Origin: Advenella kashmirensis WT001
GTDB lineage: Bacteria > Pseudomonadota > Gammaproteobacteria > Burkholderiales > Burkholderiaceae_B
Reading direction: 5' to 3'
NCBI RefSeq assembly: GCF_000219915.2
Contig: NC_017964.1
Span: forward strand, 3,906,001 to 3,970,000
Length of the DNA: 64,000 nucleotides
Part shown: positions 51,983 to 61,847 of the stretch, one piece after another
Position numbering within the stretch: position 1 is the first letter of the stretch
Layout of the letters: each line of letters begins with the position of its first letter
Notes under the pieces: generated by a model
Told to the model about the DNA's origin: nothing
Databases searched by the model: none
Seen by the model: only the letters and a program-made list of their open reading frames with translations
Made by a program: the position numbers and the translations under genes

Positions 51983-52777
51983 TTACGGGTGCCAGGTGGT
52001 CCGCTGTGTGCTGGCCGGCAGGCCCTTGTGCTTACCGCCCAGGGCCAGGGACAATCGGTTGGCCTTGGCGATCAGGGTGTCGGCATACCCCTTGAGAACG
52101 GCACGGGACAATCTACTGGAAGGTCCGGAAATACTGATGGCCCCCAGCAGTTTCCAATTGACGCCGTAAACCGGTGCAGAAATGCTGGCCACATCCTGGT
52201 CGCGCTCGCCAATTGAAATATAGTAGCCATTGCGACGGATGGTATCGTATTGCCGGCCGGGCTTTCCTGAAAAAGCAAGAATCACCTTGCCCGGCGACCC
52301 CTTGTCTAGCGGCAGCACCTGCCCCACGCTGATATGAAACCGGATCGCCTGCGGACCTTCAATGCGATACAGGCAAATCCGCGCCTCGCCTTCCTGTACG
52401 AAAAAAGTAGAACTCTCCGAGGACAAGGCCGATAACTCCTGCAAGACCGGCTCTACGGCAGCCGAAACGTCAAACGACGAGCGGTATCTGGCGCCAAGCC
52501 AGCCGGCCGCGGGCCCAAGGCGCCATGCGCCATCCTCGCGCTGCACAAGATAGCGGTGATGCGCCAGCGTCCGCGCAATGCGCAACACTGTGGACTTGTG
52601 CAACTGACTTCTGGTGCTCAGTTGCAGCAACGACAGAAACTCATCATCCGGCTGAAAACTTTCAAGCAGGCCGATGGCGCGCGACACGGCAATCACGTTC
52701 TCGCCATCTTTTTCCTGATCCTTTTTATTCTTCAAGACGCCAGCCCTCCTGTCCACCAACTGTACACATGCGCACAC
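51983..52777 (-). CDS. IclR-family transcription regulator
   Basis: Intact, up to 264 residues; the first residues (MCACVQLVDRRAG) look untranslated, and a start near VLKNKKDQEKDG is more likely. Winged helix: VIAVSRAIGLLESFQ and TRSQLHKSTVLRIARTLAHH. Effector domain: ARICLYRIEGPQAIRFHISVGQVLPLDKGSPGKVILAF. It follows the 2-hydroxyacid dehydrogenase on the same strand with a 140-base gap and probably controls the Bug-RraA-dehydrogenase operon. Confidence 0.85.
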   Translation of the reverse strand: MCACVQLVDRRAGVLKNKKDQEKDGENVIAVSRAIGLLESFQPDDEFLSLLQLSTRSQLHKSTVLRIARTLAHHRYLVQREDGAWRLGPAAGWLGARYRSSFDVSAAVEPVLQELSALSSESSTFFVQEGEARICLYRIEGPQAIRFHISVGQVLPLDKGSPGKVILAFSGKPGRQYDTIRRNGYYISIGERDQDVASISAPVYGVNWKLLGAISISGPSSRLSRAVLKGYADTLIAKANRLSLALGGKHKGLPASTQRTTWHP

Positions 52778-52916
52778 CAGCCTGCGATCCGCTCATCCAA
52801 TGCAATGTTACGACATTCCCAAGCCCGCATAAACGCCGTCAAAAAAGCTGAAGTATCCATCATACAAACCATGGCATCAGTTTATATACATTTGATGATG
52901 TCATGCGAATCACGCG

Positions 52917-53870
52917 CTATGCGGTCTCTTGTTTTCGACTCTGAATGCCGCTATCGACAAGACTGCGCAACAGGTTTTTTGCGGCAGCCACGCCCATATC
53001 GATGTACGCCTGACCGGTTACCCCGCCGACATGCGGGCTCAGGATAATTTGCGACTCGCCAAAGAATGCATGATCGCTGGCAGGCGGCTCCTGGGCAAAA
53101 CTGTCGAGCCCGGCAGCAAACACCTGGCCGGACTGCACCGCAGCCAGCAGCGCCGTTTCATCAATCAGGCCACCACGGGCCGTGTTGATTAATATGATCC
53201 CCTTGCGGCATGCGGCCAGCGTGACTTCATTGATCAAATTACGGTTGTCATCGGTGAGCGGACAGTGCAGCGAGATGAAATCCGCTTCAGACCAGATTTG
53301 CTCCAGTGGCACCAGGGTAAGGTTGTCGTCATGCGTTACAAAAGGATCATGGGCAATCACATTGAGCTGCATGGCCCGGCACATCGTGGCCATTTTGCGC
53401 CCGATGCTGCCCAACCCAATCAAACCGATAGTTTTGTTCCGCAGCTCAATACTCTTGTGCCTGGCCTTATCCCAATGGCCGTCATGCATGCGCGCATTCT
53501 GTTGTGCAATGGATTTTGCACACGCCAGCAACAACGCCAAAGCATGCTCGGCAACCGCAGCAGCGTTGGCGCCGGCAGCTGCGCATACAACAATACCGTT
53601 GTCTTTGGCCGCCGCCACATCGATCGTATCAATGCCGCTGCCATGCTTGGAGATAACCTTCAGGCCGCGCGCATGCTCAATGACACTCCTGGTAATTCTG
53701 CCGTATCGCACAATGATGCCGACAGGATCATGTGCTTTGACAAGTGCAATAAGCTGCGCCTCACTCGGCAAAGCGCCGGTATAAATTACTTCATAGTCCT
53801 GCAGCACATGCAGCGCCTGGGCGGCCAGGTCGGCGCCCGTAACCAGAATCTTGGGACGGGCGGTTGTCAC
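52917..53870 (-). CDS. D-isomer-specific 2-hydroxyacid dehydrogenase
   Basis: A 317-residue NAD(P)-dependent oxidoreductase of the phosphoglycerate dehydrogenase superfamily. The cofactor motif is TIGLIGLGSIGRKMA, and the catalytic triad positions are Arg in INTARGGLIDE, Glu in DSFAQEPP and His in LSPHVGG. It reduces 2-oxoacids or oxidises D-2-hydroxyacids; no ACT domain follows, so it is not a regulated serine-pathway SerA. It lies 34 bases after the RraA gene in one operon, suggesting that both process a 2-oxo/2-hydroxy acid taken up with the help of the Bug receptor. Confidence 0.88.
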   Translation of the reverse strand: MTTARPKILVTGADLAAQALHVLQDYEVIYTGALPSEAQLIALVKAHDPVGIIVRYGRITRSVIEHARGLKVISKHGSGIDTIDVAAAKDNGIVVCAAAGANAAAVAEHALALLLACAKSIAQQNARMHDGHWDKARHKSIELRNKTIGLIGLGSIGRKMATMCRAMQLNVIAHDPFVTHDDNLTLVPLEQIWSEADFISLHCPLTDDNRNLINEVTLAACRKGIILINTARGGLIDETALLAAVQSGQVFAAGLDSFAQEPPASDHAFFGESQIILSPHVGGVTGQAYIDMGVAAAKNLLRSLVDSGIQSRKQETA

Positions 53871-53904
53871 AGCGCTTCTCCCTGGCGTAGCACACCAGCC
53901 AGCA

Positions 53905-54552
53905 TCAGAGCATTCTCAAGCCAGGCGCCCCAAGGTTTCCTTCCTTAATTTGCGCTATCCGTCTGGCTTCGGCTTGTACTTTCTGTTCTGCCAGAATCAG
54001 CATTTGTTCAATATTTTCCTGGGGAACCACAACCACGCCGTCATCGTCGCCCACAATCAGATCGCCCGGGTTCACGGTCGTGCCAGCCAGCGTAACCGGC
54101 CAGTTAATGCGCCCACCAAGCGATTTGGTCGGACCATTGGGATTGGTTCCTGCCGAAAATACGGCAAACGTGCCTGCGGCAATTTCTTCAGTGTCGCGGG
54201 TCGCGCCATCAACGACAAAGCCAGCCAGGCCTGCAGCCTGCGCCTGGGTAACCATAATGGTTCCGCACAATGCCGCCGTCAGATCGCCCTTGCCTTCAAC
54301 CACAATGACATCTCCGGGCTGCGCCATGGCCAGTGCGGCATGAAACATCAGATTGTCGCCCGGACGCACTTCTACCGTAAACGCAGGTCCGGCAACTTTC
54401 ATTCCCGAAGCCCGAGGCTGTATGCTGCCGCCCAATGTGCCGCGACGCCCGCCCACGTCGGCCAGGATGGCTGCCTGAAACTGCGCAGCACGCCTGACCA
54501 GCTCCGGATCCGGCCGTTGAATGTCCTTGCGGATAAATGGTAAGTACTTCAT
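53905..54552 (-). CDS. RraA-like 4-hydroxy-4-methyl-2-oxoglutarate aldolase/oxaloacetate decarboxylase family protein
   Basis: A 215-residue protein with the RraA/HMG aldolase fold: LADVGGRRGTLGGSIQP, GPAFTVEVRPGDNLMFHAAL, GDVIVVEGKGDLTAALCGTI (key GD-G) and AGFVVDGATRDTEEI, where the Arg-Asp pair binds pyruvate enolate and the divalent metal. Some members act as aldolases in aromatic or itaconate-like breakdown, others bind RNase E. The catabolic context here (Bug receptor upstream by 19 bases, dehydrogenase downstream) favours the enzyme role. Confidence 0.82.
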   Translation of the reverse strand: MKYLPFIRKDIQRPDPELVRRAAQFQAAILADVGGRRGTLGGSIQPRASGMKVAGPAFTVEVRPGDNLMFHAALAMAQPGDVIVVEGKGDLTAALCGTIMVTQAQAAGLAGFVVDGATRDTEEIAAGTFAVFSAGTNPNGPTKSLGGRINWPVTLAGTTVNPGDLIVGDDDGVVVVPQENIEQMLILAEQKVQAEARRIAQIKEGNLGAPGLRML

Positions 54553-54570
54553 GACGCTTGCCTGCTCCTG

Positions 54571-55542
54571 TTACTTGAGTGTGATATTTGCGGTCTTGAT
54601 GACATCGGCCCACATTGCAGTGTCGGTTTTTATTCTTTCAGCAAAGGCTCGCTGATCGCCGTCAACAACCATCGCGCCGGAGTTCTCGATCTGCGTCTGG
54701 AATTTTTTATCGTCCATGGCGGTCCGGATGGCCTGTCCCAGCACTTGCACGATTTCATCTGGCGTTGCCGCGGGAACCAGAATGCCAAACCAGGTGGTGG
54801 CGTTAAACCCCTTGAAACCGGATTCATCCAGCGTCGGCACATCGGGCAAGGTCTTCATACGGGTCAGGGAGGTGACGCCCAGCGGCTTAATCTGCTTATC
54901 TTCAATCGCGCCAGTCAAGGTGGACGCCGATGACATATACGCCTGAATCTGATTACCGATCAGCGAAGGAATGCCGTCGGCCGCGCCTTTGTAGGGAATA
55001 TTTTCAATCTTGATACCTGATTTCTGCTGAAACAGCACCGAGGTCAAATGCGCCACTGTGCCAATACCCGGAATACCAAAATTCATGCTATTTGGCGGCG
55101 CTGCCTTAACCTGTTCGATAAATTGCTGAGCATTCGAATAAGTAGCCTCTCTGGGGCCGACAAATACCAATGGCGCTTCGGCAACCAATGCAACCGGAGT
55201 AAAACTGCTGACCGGGTCATACTGGATTTTGGGTTGCAATGTAGGCAAAATGGCCAGATTGCTGGTCTGCCCCAATACGATGGTGTAACCATCGGGCTTT
55301 GCATTGGCTGCCGATCCCAGCCCCACGCTTCCACCCGCACCAGGCCGATTCTCTACCACTACGTTCCAGTTTTTTTGTTTACCCATATGCAAGGCCAGCT
55401 CGCGGGCAATATAGTCCGTTCCGCCACCCGGCGGGAATGGCACGATCAGCTTGACCGCCCTGGTCGGATAACTCTGTGCATAAGCGGCCGGTACCGCAAG
55501 CGCGCACGCCAGTGCCAAGATCAGTTTTGAACCTGTTTTCAT
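54571..55542 (-). CDS. Bug-family tripartite tricarboxylate transporter solute receptor
   Basis: Intact periplasmic receptor of about 323 residues. The start at 55542 gives a clean signal peptide (LILALACALAVPAAYAQ) and then VKLIVPFPPGGGTDYIARELA, the Bug signature. GYTIVLGQTSNLA, MNFGIPGIGTVAHL and IENIPYKGAADGIPSLIGNQI are typical. A longer frame begins at 55671 but has no signal-like start. It leads an operon with RraA and the 2-hydroxyacid dehydrogenase, so its ligand is probably the starting organic acid. Confidence 0.88.
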   Translation of the reverse strand: MKTGSKLILALACALAVPAAYAQSYPTRAVKLIVPFPPGGGTDYIARELALHMGKQKNWNVVVENRPGAGGSVGLGSAANAKPDGYTIVLGQTSNLAILPTLQPKIQYDPVSSFTPVALVAEAPLVFVGPREATYSNAQQFIEQVKAAPPNSMNFGIPGIGTVAHLTSVLFQQKSGIKIENIPYKGAADGIPSLIGNQIQAYMSSASTLTGAIEDKQIKPLGVTSLTRMKTLPDVPTLDESGFKGFNATTWFGILVPAATPDEIVQVLGQAIRTAMDDKKFQTQIENSGAMVVDGDQRAFAERIKTDTAMWADVIKTANITLK

Positions 55543-55858
55543 CGTTGTCTCCGTCATTTTCTGATTATTACGATCGCATTGAAGCTGAACGAATCCTATC
55601 CATGCGATTCGTTGTTTGCAATGGCGTTTTGTACAATGCAACGCATACTGGACAATGCAACTGCAACACATCTGATCATTTGCGTGGCGGGATTACATAT
55701 GCAATCGCGGGCTGACAGCAGGAAAATGTTGCGAAGAGCCCCGCTGAAACAACAGGAGCCAAGCAAGAAAAAGGAGTACAGGACGTAGTACGGAAGGCCC
55801 GCTATTTTGGGCGGCGTACACGCGGCTCAACGAGAAAGCCGCTTTCGCGCCATAACCG

Positions 55859-55877
55859 AAAAGCCCGGCGGCCGGGC
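55859..55877 (-). terminator. Intrinsic terminator after LysR gene
   Basis: GCCCGGC/GCCGGGC arms (55863-55877) followed on the minus strand by TTTT. It is about 55 bases after the stop of the LysR gene that ends at 55933. Confidence 0.65.
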
Positions 55878-55932
55878 ATAATGGGCACCGCTGCCGTGCA
55901 GAAAACGGCCCTTGCCCGCCCCAATGCAGACA

Positions 55933-56892
55933 CTACAGAAACGATTGTTCCCGAAACGACGCTTTCAGGTAATCCACCAGCAGGCGGATAATGCCCGGCA
56001 CATGCGGGCTATACGGACGCAGCGCATAGATATGGTCGCCAAAAACACTAACCGACTGCCATTGCGGCAGCAGCTCCACCAGCGTACCCCGGTCCAGCTC
56101 TCTTGCCACCGAAAAATCGGGCACCAGCGCGATACCCTGATGCGCGAGCACCATTTCCCGGAGTGTTTCACTGTTATTGGCTGCGAACGAGCCATTAACC
56201 TGCACACTCACCCGCCGCGACGATGATCTGCGGCTCTCGAAATGCCAGGCCGGCTGCCCGCCGGAGCGCAAATAGGTAAGACAGTTGTGATCAACCAGAT
56301 CCTGCGGCCGCACCGGCCGTGGATGCGTTTTCAGATACTCCCGGCTGGCAAGCAGCAGTGTTCTGGTGGTGCAAAGCTTCCAGGCAACATAGGTTTCCGG
56401 CACGGTGGAAGAATGACGAATGGCAAGATCAAACCCTTCCTGCGCCAGCGGACTGATATGATCGGACAGCTCTATCTCGATGCGAATTTTCGGATATTGG
56501 CGCATGAACGCCGGAAAACGCGGAATAATCTGCTGGCGGGCCAGCGCCACCGGCGCGGTCAGACGGATAATGCCCTGGGGTGTATCGGCCAGTTCGCGGA
56601 TGCGGGCACATCCGGTTTCAATGCTGCTGAATGCCGGCCTGGTTTCGGCAACCAGTTCGCGCCCGGCTTCGGTCAGCCTCACGCTGCGCGTCGTGCGCTG
56701 GACCAGCGCTATTCCCAGGGCACTTTCCAGTTCCTGAATACGCTGGCTCATGGCCGCCTTGCTCACCCCCAGCCGCTGGGCTGCAGCAGTATAACTGCCT
56801 GCGACCTCCAGCATGCCAAGCCAGTAGATATGAGACCACAAGGGTTCGTTTTTCAAATTTTTCATACCTGCATTGTCCATTATTTTGAACAA
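55933..56892 (-). CDS. LysR-family transcription regulator
   Basis: Intact 319-residue LTTR. The start is unsettled between 56892 and the in-frame ATG at 56865 (MKNLKNEPLW). Winged helix: YWLGMLEVAGSYTAAAQRLGVSKAAMSQRIQELESALG; effector domain begins GIIRLTAPVALARQQIIPRF. It is divergent from mmsA with about 80 bases between the starts, the classic arrangement for a LysR regulator and its target. Confidence 0.87.
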   Translation of the reverse strand: MFKIMDNAGMKNLKNEPLWSHIYWLGMLEVAGSYTAAAQRLGVSKAAMSQRIQELESALGIALVQRTTRSVRLTEAGRELVAETRPAFSSIETGCARIRELADTPQGIIRLTAPVALARQQIIPRFPAFMRQYPKIRIEIELSDHISPLAQEGFDLAIRHSSTVPETYVAWKLCTTRTLLLASREYLKTHPRPVRPQDLVDHNCLTYLRSGGQPAWHFESRRSSSRRVSVQVNGSFAANNSETLREMVLAHQGIALVPDFSVARELDRGTLVELLPQWQSVSVFGDHIYALRPYSPHVPGIIRLLVDYLKASFREQSFL

Positions 56893-56968
56893 TTAATCCA
56901 CAACTGGCCTATTGATCGCGTTGCTTTGCCGTGTCTATACTGGTGCCATCATCAGCAAGGAGCCAACT

Positions 56969-58495
56969 ATGAATTCCCCATCCACCGCCGCTTTCACAGA
57001 CAGTAGCGATGTCGTCAACTATATCAATGGCAGCGCCGTTACACCCCAGTCCACGGAAAAACAGGCCGTGTTCAATCCTGCCACCGGTAAAACGGCACGC
57101 CACGTTGTGCTCTCCGGCGCAGACGAGGTGAACCAGGCGGTCAGCGCAGCCAAGGCAGCGGCCGCAGGATGGGCCGATGTTCCCCCTATTCGCAGGGCGC
57201 GCATTATGAACCGGTTTCTCGGTTTAATGCATGAACACGCCGACACACTGGCGGCCATTATTACGGCGGAACACGGCAAAGTCTTCAGCGATGCCCAGGG
57301 CGAAGTTGCACGCGGTATCGATGTCATCGAATTTGCCTGCGGTATTCCTCAACTGCTCAAAGGCGACTTCACGGATCAGGTATCCACGGGTATCGACAAC
57401 TGGACCATGCGCCAGCCCCTGGGTGTCGTTGCCGGCATTACGCCATTTAACTTTCCCTGCATGGTGCCGTGCTGGATGTTCCCGGTAGCCATCGCCGCCG
57501 GCAATACCTTTATCCTTAAACCCAGCGAGCGTGATCCCAGTGCCTCCCTGTTCATGGCTCGCCTGTTCAAGGAAGCCGGCCTGCCTGACGGCGTCTTCAA
57601 CGTGGTCCAGGGCGGCAAACCGGCAGTAGATGCCATTTTGGAGCATCCCGATGTCTCTGCCGTCAGTTTTGTTGGTTCCACGCCGATCGCGCACTACATC
57701 AGCGAGCGCGCCGCTCACTTTGGCAAACGGGTACAGGCATTGGGCGGCGCCAAGAACCATATGGTCGTCATGCCTGACGCAGATATCGACCGGACCGTCG
57801 ACGCCTTGATCGGCGCCGCTTACGGATCTGCCGGCGAGCGCTGCATGGCGATTTCGGTTGCCGTGCTGGTGGGCGACATTGCCGATAAGATTGTGGAACG
57901 AGTTGCCGAAAGGGCCAAACAGCTTGTTATTGCAGATGGCATGAATCCCAAAGCGGAAATGGGTCCCATCGTCACGCGCCAGTCGCTGGAAAAAATCGAA
58001 TCGTACATTGAGATTGGCGTGCAAGAAGGGGCCAAGCTTGTCGTTGACGGACGCGGCCATAAAGTACAAGGCAATGAAGACGGCTTTTTCACCGGCGGCA
58101 CGCTGTTTGACAATGTCACGGCCGACATGCGCATCTACAAGGAAGAAATCTTTGGCCCCGTGCTCGCTTGCATCCGGGTCAAAGACCTGGGTGAAGCGAT
58201 CAATCTGATCAATGATCACGAATTCGGCAATGGCGTATCGTGCTTTACCAGTGACGGGCATACGGCCAGAGAGTTTTCACGTCGTATTCTGGTTGGTATG
58301 GTCGGCATCAACGTGCCCATTCCGGTACCGATGGCGTGGCACGGCTTTGGCGGGTGGAAAAAAAGCCTGTTCGGCGATATGCATGCCTACGGCGAAGAAG
58401 GTGTACGCTTTTATACACGGCAGAAATCCATCATGCAGCGCTGGCCGCAAAGCATTGACAAAGGCGCGGAATTTGCCATGCCAACGGCAAAATAG
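56969..58495 (+). CDS. mmsA: CoA-acylating methylmalonate-semialdehyde dehydrogenase MmsA
   Basis: Oxidises methylmalonate or malonate semialdehyde to propionyl-CoA or acetyl-CoA. It is an aldehyde dehydrogenase fold with [33 protein letters not shown] and the catalytic Cys in [17 protein letters not shown]; the usual general-base Glu is replaced in the [15 protein letters not shown] segment, as in true MmsA. From ATG 56969 it has 508 residues, normal. No mmsB lies alongside, so it may serve beta-alanine, propanoate or inositol breakdown. Probably regulated by the divergent LysR. Confidence 0.9.
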   Translation: MNSPSTAAFTDSSDVVNYINGSAVTPQSTEKQAVFNPATGKTARHVVLSGADEVNQAVSAAKAAAAGWADVPPIRRARIMNRFLGLMHEHADTLAAIITAEHGKVFSDAQGEVARGIDVIEFACGIPQLLKGDFTDQVSTGIDNWTMRQPLGVVAGITPFNFPCMVPCWMFPVAIAAGNTFILKPSERDPSASLFMARLFKEAGLPDGVFNVVQGGKPAVDAILEHPDVSAVSFVGSTPIAHYISERAAHFGKRVQALGGAKNHMVVMPDADIDRTVDALIGAAYGSAGERCMAISVAVLVGDIADKIVERVAERAKQLVIADGMNPKAEMGPIVTRQSLEKIESYIEIGVQEGAKLVVDGRGHKVQGNEDGFFTGGTLFDNVTADMRIYKEEIFGPVLACIRVKDLGEAINLINDHEFGNGVSCFTSDGHTAREFSRRILVGMVGINVPIPVPMAWHGFGGWKKSLFGDMHAYGEEGVRFYTRQKSIMQRWPQSIDKGAEFAMPTAK

Positions 58496-58531
58496 TTTCA
58501 CTTTGAATACGGGGCCGGTAAACTGGCGTTC

Positions 58532-59272
58532 ATGCATACGCCCGTCCAGCCCGGCATCCCTCGCTTTTTGCAGGATGGTGTTTTCTACCAGGAACACCAT
58601 CCTGATTCTGCATTCCGAGACCAGATCTATTGTCTCTGGCAATTGCGCACAACTTGCATACTGCCCACCGATTGCCACTACCTGGTGGTACCAGATGCAT
58701 GTATTGATCTGGTCTTTGATCTGTTCGGACAGACAAAAGATGTTCTGGTCATGTCGCCCGGCATACGGGCGCTTGATTTGAATCTGGGGCGCCAATTTCA
58801 TTATTGCGGCATCCGGCTATACCCCGGCGTCTGGCGCGGATCGCAGCATATTATCGCGCAATCACAGACCTTTTCTTCGCTGGGCGACATCAATATGCCT
58901 GCCTTCACCCGTCAATTGAGCGCATCTCCAGAAGGGGACCGGCAACAGCTGCTGCAAAACCTCGTGCGCCAACTCACCCTGCAAGGGGCCGTCAACGGCG
59001 CGGCCTGGATGCCCAAATTGCTGGCGCAAGCGGACCATTTAACGCGTGTGGACGATCTGGTCCGGATATCCGGCTACAGCCGCAGGCAATTGCAGCGACT
59101 TTTTCCTGAAAAAACCGGATTTTCGGCCCACGACTTTCTGAAAATCCTGCGCTTTCACCAGGCGCTGGCCAATCAACGTATTGACGCCTATACCGATCAA
59201 TCACATTACATCCGCGAGTTCAAGCGCATCACGGGTATTACACCTGTGGCATTCCGGCAGCAATACCGCTAG
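58532..59272 (+). CDS. AraC-family transcription regulator
   Basis: A 246-residue protein with an N-terminal ligand-type domain (QIYCLWQLR, DACIDLVFDL, GIRLYPGVWRG) and a C-terminal double helix-turn-helix (VDDLVRISGYSRRQLQRLFPEKTGFSAHDFLKILRFHQAL, DQSHYIREFKRITGITPVAFRQQY). It starts 36 bases after mmsA on the same strand. The N-terminal part matches the DUF6597-like group of AraC regulators. Possible targets are itself and the following VOC gene. Confidence 0.84.
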   Translation: MHTPVQPGIPRFLQDGVFYQEHHPDSAFRDQIYCLWQLRTTCILPTDCHYLVVPDACIDLVFDLFGQTKDVLVMSPGIRALDLNLGRQFHYCGIRLYPGVWRGSQHIIAQSQTFSSLGDINMPAFTRQLSASPEGDRQQLLQNLVRQLTLQGAVNGAAWMPKLLAQADHLTRVDDLVRISGYSRRQLQRLFPEKTGFSAHDFLKILRFHQALANQRIDAYTDQSHYIREFKRITGITPVAFRQQYR

Positions 59273-59388
59273 CAATAAAGCACCTGTACCAGACAAGCGG
59301 TCCTGCCCGCATTCAGGCAACCATGGCCAAAATATACAATACAGGCAACGCCGGACAGCCTATGATCAGGCCTGAGATTCAGGAGCCC

Positions 59389-59787
59389 ATGATGAAAAAA
59401 ATCTATTCAATTGTGATTACCGAAAAACTGCAGGCTTGTGCCGATTTCTACACACGCCATTTTGCTTTCAACATCGTCTTCCAGGAAGATTGGTATGTTC
59501 ATCTTGTGCATGAAGCCAGCGGAGCCGAGCTGGCATTCATGGCCCCGAACAGCGCCAGCCAGCCGCCGCAACTGCATGCTGCGTACCAGGGTGCGGGCAT
59601 TGTCTTGAGCCTGGAGGTTGACAATGCCGAACAGGAATATCGCCGGTTGACCGACGGCCACGATTGTGACATCTTCCTGCCCCTGAAAGACGAACCATGG
59701 GGTCAGCGCCATTTTATGTTGTCGGACCCTGCCGGTGTTTGCGTGGACGTGGTCGAACAGCGCGATAGCGGCGGACAAGCGGCGTAA
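59389..59787 (+). CDS. VOC-family protein
   Basis: Glyoxalase-fold protein of about 132 residues from ATG 59389 (MMKKIYSIVITEKLQACADF), preceded closely by AGGAG. Pattern: FYTRHFAFNIVFQEDWYVHLVHEASGAELAFMAP and HFMLSDPAGVCVDVVEQ, where the usual second-half metal Glu lies near the end. A longer frame from 59323 lacks protein-like sequence. It follows the AraC gene by about 120 bases; such pairs in proteobacteria often form a sensor-enzyme unit. Substrate unknown. Confidence 0.78.
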   Translation: MMKKIYSIVITEKLQACADFYTRHFAFNIVFQEDWYVHLVHEASGAELAFMAPNSASQPPQLHAAYQGAGIVLSLEVDNAEQEYRRLTDGHDCDIFLPLKDEPWGQRHFMLSDPAGVCVDVVEQRDSGGQAA

Positions 59788-59805
59788 TCGGCGTTGTAAA
59801 CGACC

Positions 59806-60255
59806 TCAGACTCCGGTACCGGCAGACTCGGCCAGTACCACAATCGTGCCCTGCGCCGTGGCGCACAGTTTTTCTGCGCCGTCTCTCACAACAAACAGAT
59901 CGCAACGCGTGACGGTCTGGGTACGCCCTTTATAGACTACATGCCCCCTGGCGATGAGCGCCTGCCCGAGAACGGGCCGCAAGAAATTGATCTTGAATTC
60001 AGATGTGATCACCGGCGCCCCGTAGACAATACCGGCAGCGAAGGTAAGCGCAGTATCGGCTGCATAGCCGAGCACGCCGCCATGCACCATGCCCATATGC
60101 TGCATGAGGTTGTCGTCAATGGAGATCCGGAACTCACATGTGCCATCAGCCAGCGCACGCGTGGCCTCGGTTTTCAATAGTGCGCTAAACGGCTGCCGGG
60201 CCAGAATGCCCCGTACCCTTTTCAACACATCTTCGTTGCTGACAGCGTGGTTCAT
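59806..60255 (-). CDS. PaaI-family hotdog thioesterase
   Basis: About 149 residues from ATG 60255 (MNHAVSNEDVLKRV). The hotdog core is MQHMGMVHGGVLGYAADTALTFAAG, with the HGG segment and Asp as catalytic elements, then SEFKINFLRPVLGQALIARGHVVYKGRTQTVTRCDLFV. It hydrolyses acyl- or aroyl-CoA, substrate not predictable. Convergent with the VOC gene, 18 bases between the stops. Confidence 0.85.
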   Translation of the reverse strand: MNHAVSNEDVLKRVRGILARQPFSALLKTEATRALADGTCEFRISIDDNLMQHMGMVHGGVLGYAADTALTFAAGIVYGAPVITSEFKINFLRPVLGQALIARGHVVYKGRTQTVTRCDLFVVRDGAEKLCATAQGTIVVLAESAGTGV

Positions 60256-60330
60256 GATCTCACTTCCCAATGTTAGATAACGCTTCGGATACGGTCTTAC
60301 GCGCTTATGGCCGTCACGCCTGCCCTGGCG

Positions 60331-61788
60331 CTACGATTGCGCTTTACGCTGGCGCTGGGCCTGGTGCTCCATCTGACGTACATAATAATAAAAACGCCAC
60401 CAGAGCAACAGCGCAGTGGCGCTCAGCCCGATGAAAAACCCCAGCCAGATACCATTGACGCCCATGTGCAGGACATAGGTGAATACCAGCACAACAGGGA
60501 CACCAATTAACCAATACCCCACCATGGTCAATAAAAATGTATCACGCGCCTTGAGAATACCGCGCATGGCACCTACGGCCAGGTTTTGCTGGCAATCGGC
60601 AAATTGCAGCAGCGCAGCCAATGCCAGCAGAGGAACGGCAATCTGCAGAACGCTGCTGACATTATCCGTATTCTCTTCCAGAAACAGGCCGATCAGGGTC
60701 TGGGGTATGGTCACATAAATAATAGCTACCGCGCCCATCGCCACAAAGCCCATCCGGATAATTGCCTTGGCCAGTAATCGCAAGCGTGATGTATCGCGCT
60801 GCGGCAAGGCATGACTCATATGAATGGAGACCGCATGGGACAAACCGATGGCAACCATAAATGCAATATTCACATACTGGAATGCAAGCGTATGGGCCGC
60901 CAGGCTTGCTGCGCCAAGTGTACCGGCAACCAGAGTAAGCACCGAAACAAACCCGGCTTCGCTGGCATAGGCCGCCCCGGTAGGCAACCCCAGCCTCAGG
61001 GTGTCGCGGATGAACAAACGAGCGCTGATTGAATGCAATGACACGGAGCCAGGCGTGGGCAGCCGCAGCACCGGTGCAAGCAGCGCGTCCCTGCGAACCA
61101 GCGCATAAAACCCGACGGCCATCAGCGTCTGCGTAAAAAGGGTTGCCAGTCCTACGCCCGGCAATCCCATACCGGTCCAGGCACCAATTCCGAATACAAA
61201 CAGCAAGTTCAATCCGATATTGACCAGCACGGCGACCAGCGTAATCAACAGCAACGGGCCCGGACGCTTGAGCGCGACCGCCGCATTGCGCAGCACTTGC
61301 AGCCACAGTAGCGGAATAAGGCTAGGGGCCAGAAAAATCAGCAGCGAATAGCCCAGCGACAGCAGTTGCGGATCCTGACCCAGAAAACGCAGGAAAGGAA
61401 AAGCGATAAGCATGACCCCTACCATCAGCGCGCCACACGCTGTTGCCAGCAGCAGGCCAAGTCGCACCTGCGCGGCCAGACGAGCCCTGACGCTAATACC
61501 GCCTTTTGCCCAGGTCTGGGCAAGTAAGTTGCCCATTGGCGTGACCAGCCCGACACTAGAGGTTCTAAGCAGCCCGAAAAGCGTAATGGCAATGCCGCCG
61601 GCCGCGATCTCGGTCGGGCCAAGCATACCCATCATAATCAAGTCGGTTGTAGTAAGCGCGATCGAGGCCAGTTGCATCAAAACCAGCGGCCAGGCAAGAA
61701 CTGAGATCTCTTTAACGGTAGTACCAGCTTTCACAACACACCAGATGCAAACAGCGCAAAAAATTTGAACCAGTACATGATATCTCAA
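60331..61788 (-). CDS. MATE-family efflux transporter
   Basis: Inner-membrane multidrug/toxin exporter driven by Na+ or H+. About twelve hydrophobic segments over 485 residues in the two-bundle MATE pattern: EISVLAWPLVLMQLASIALTTTDLIMMGMLG at the start and LRLGLPTGAAYASEAGFVSVLTLVAGTLGAASLAAH at the start of the second half (key residues LGLP, E-A-G-F, L-G-A). The start is uncertain; the true one may be a downstream codon near TTVKEIS. Single-gene unit. Substrate not predictable. Confidence 0.86.
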   Translation of the reverse strand: MRYHVLVQIFCAVCIWCVVKAGTTVKEISVLAWPLVLMQLASIALTTTDLIMMGMLGPTEIAAGGIAITLFGLLRTSSVGLVTPMGNLLAQTWAKGGISVRARLAAQVRLGLLLATACGALMVGVMLIAFPFLRFLGQDPQLLSLGYSLLIFLAPSLIPLLWLQVLRNAAVALKRPGPLLLITLVAVLVNIGLNLLFVFGIGAWTGMGLPGVGLATLFTQTLMAVGFYALVRRDALLAPVLRLPTPGSVSLHSISARLFIRDTLRLGLPTGAAYASEAGFVSVLTLVAGTLGAASLAAHTLAFQYVNIAFMVAIGLSHAVSIHMSHALPQRDTSRLRLLAKAIIRMGFVAMGAVAIIYVTIPQTLIGLFLEENTDNVSSVLQIAVPLLALAALLQFADCQQNLAVGAMRGILKARDTFLLTMVGYWLIGVPVVLVFTYVLHMGVNGIWLGFFIGLSATALLLWWRFYYYVRQMEHQAQRQRKAQS

Positions 61789-61847
61789 TTTATTTTTTTC
61801 AGACCCCCAAGGCGGCAGGACAGCAAGCGGCGCCCTGGTCCTGAAGA

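Noticed and set aside
57224-58261. Minus-strand open frame of 345 codons opposite mmsA
   Set aside because: mmsA is intact on the plus strand; the antisense product has shadow composition.
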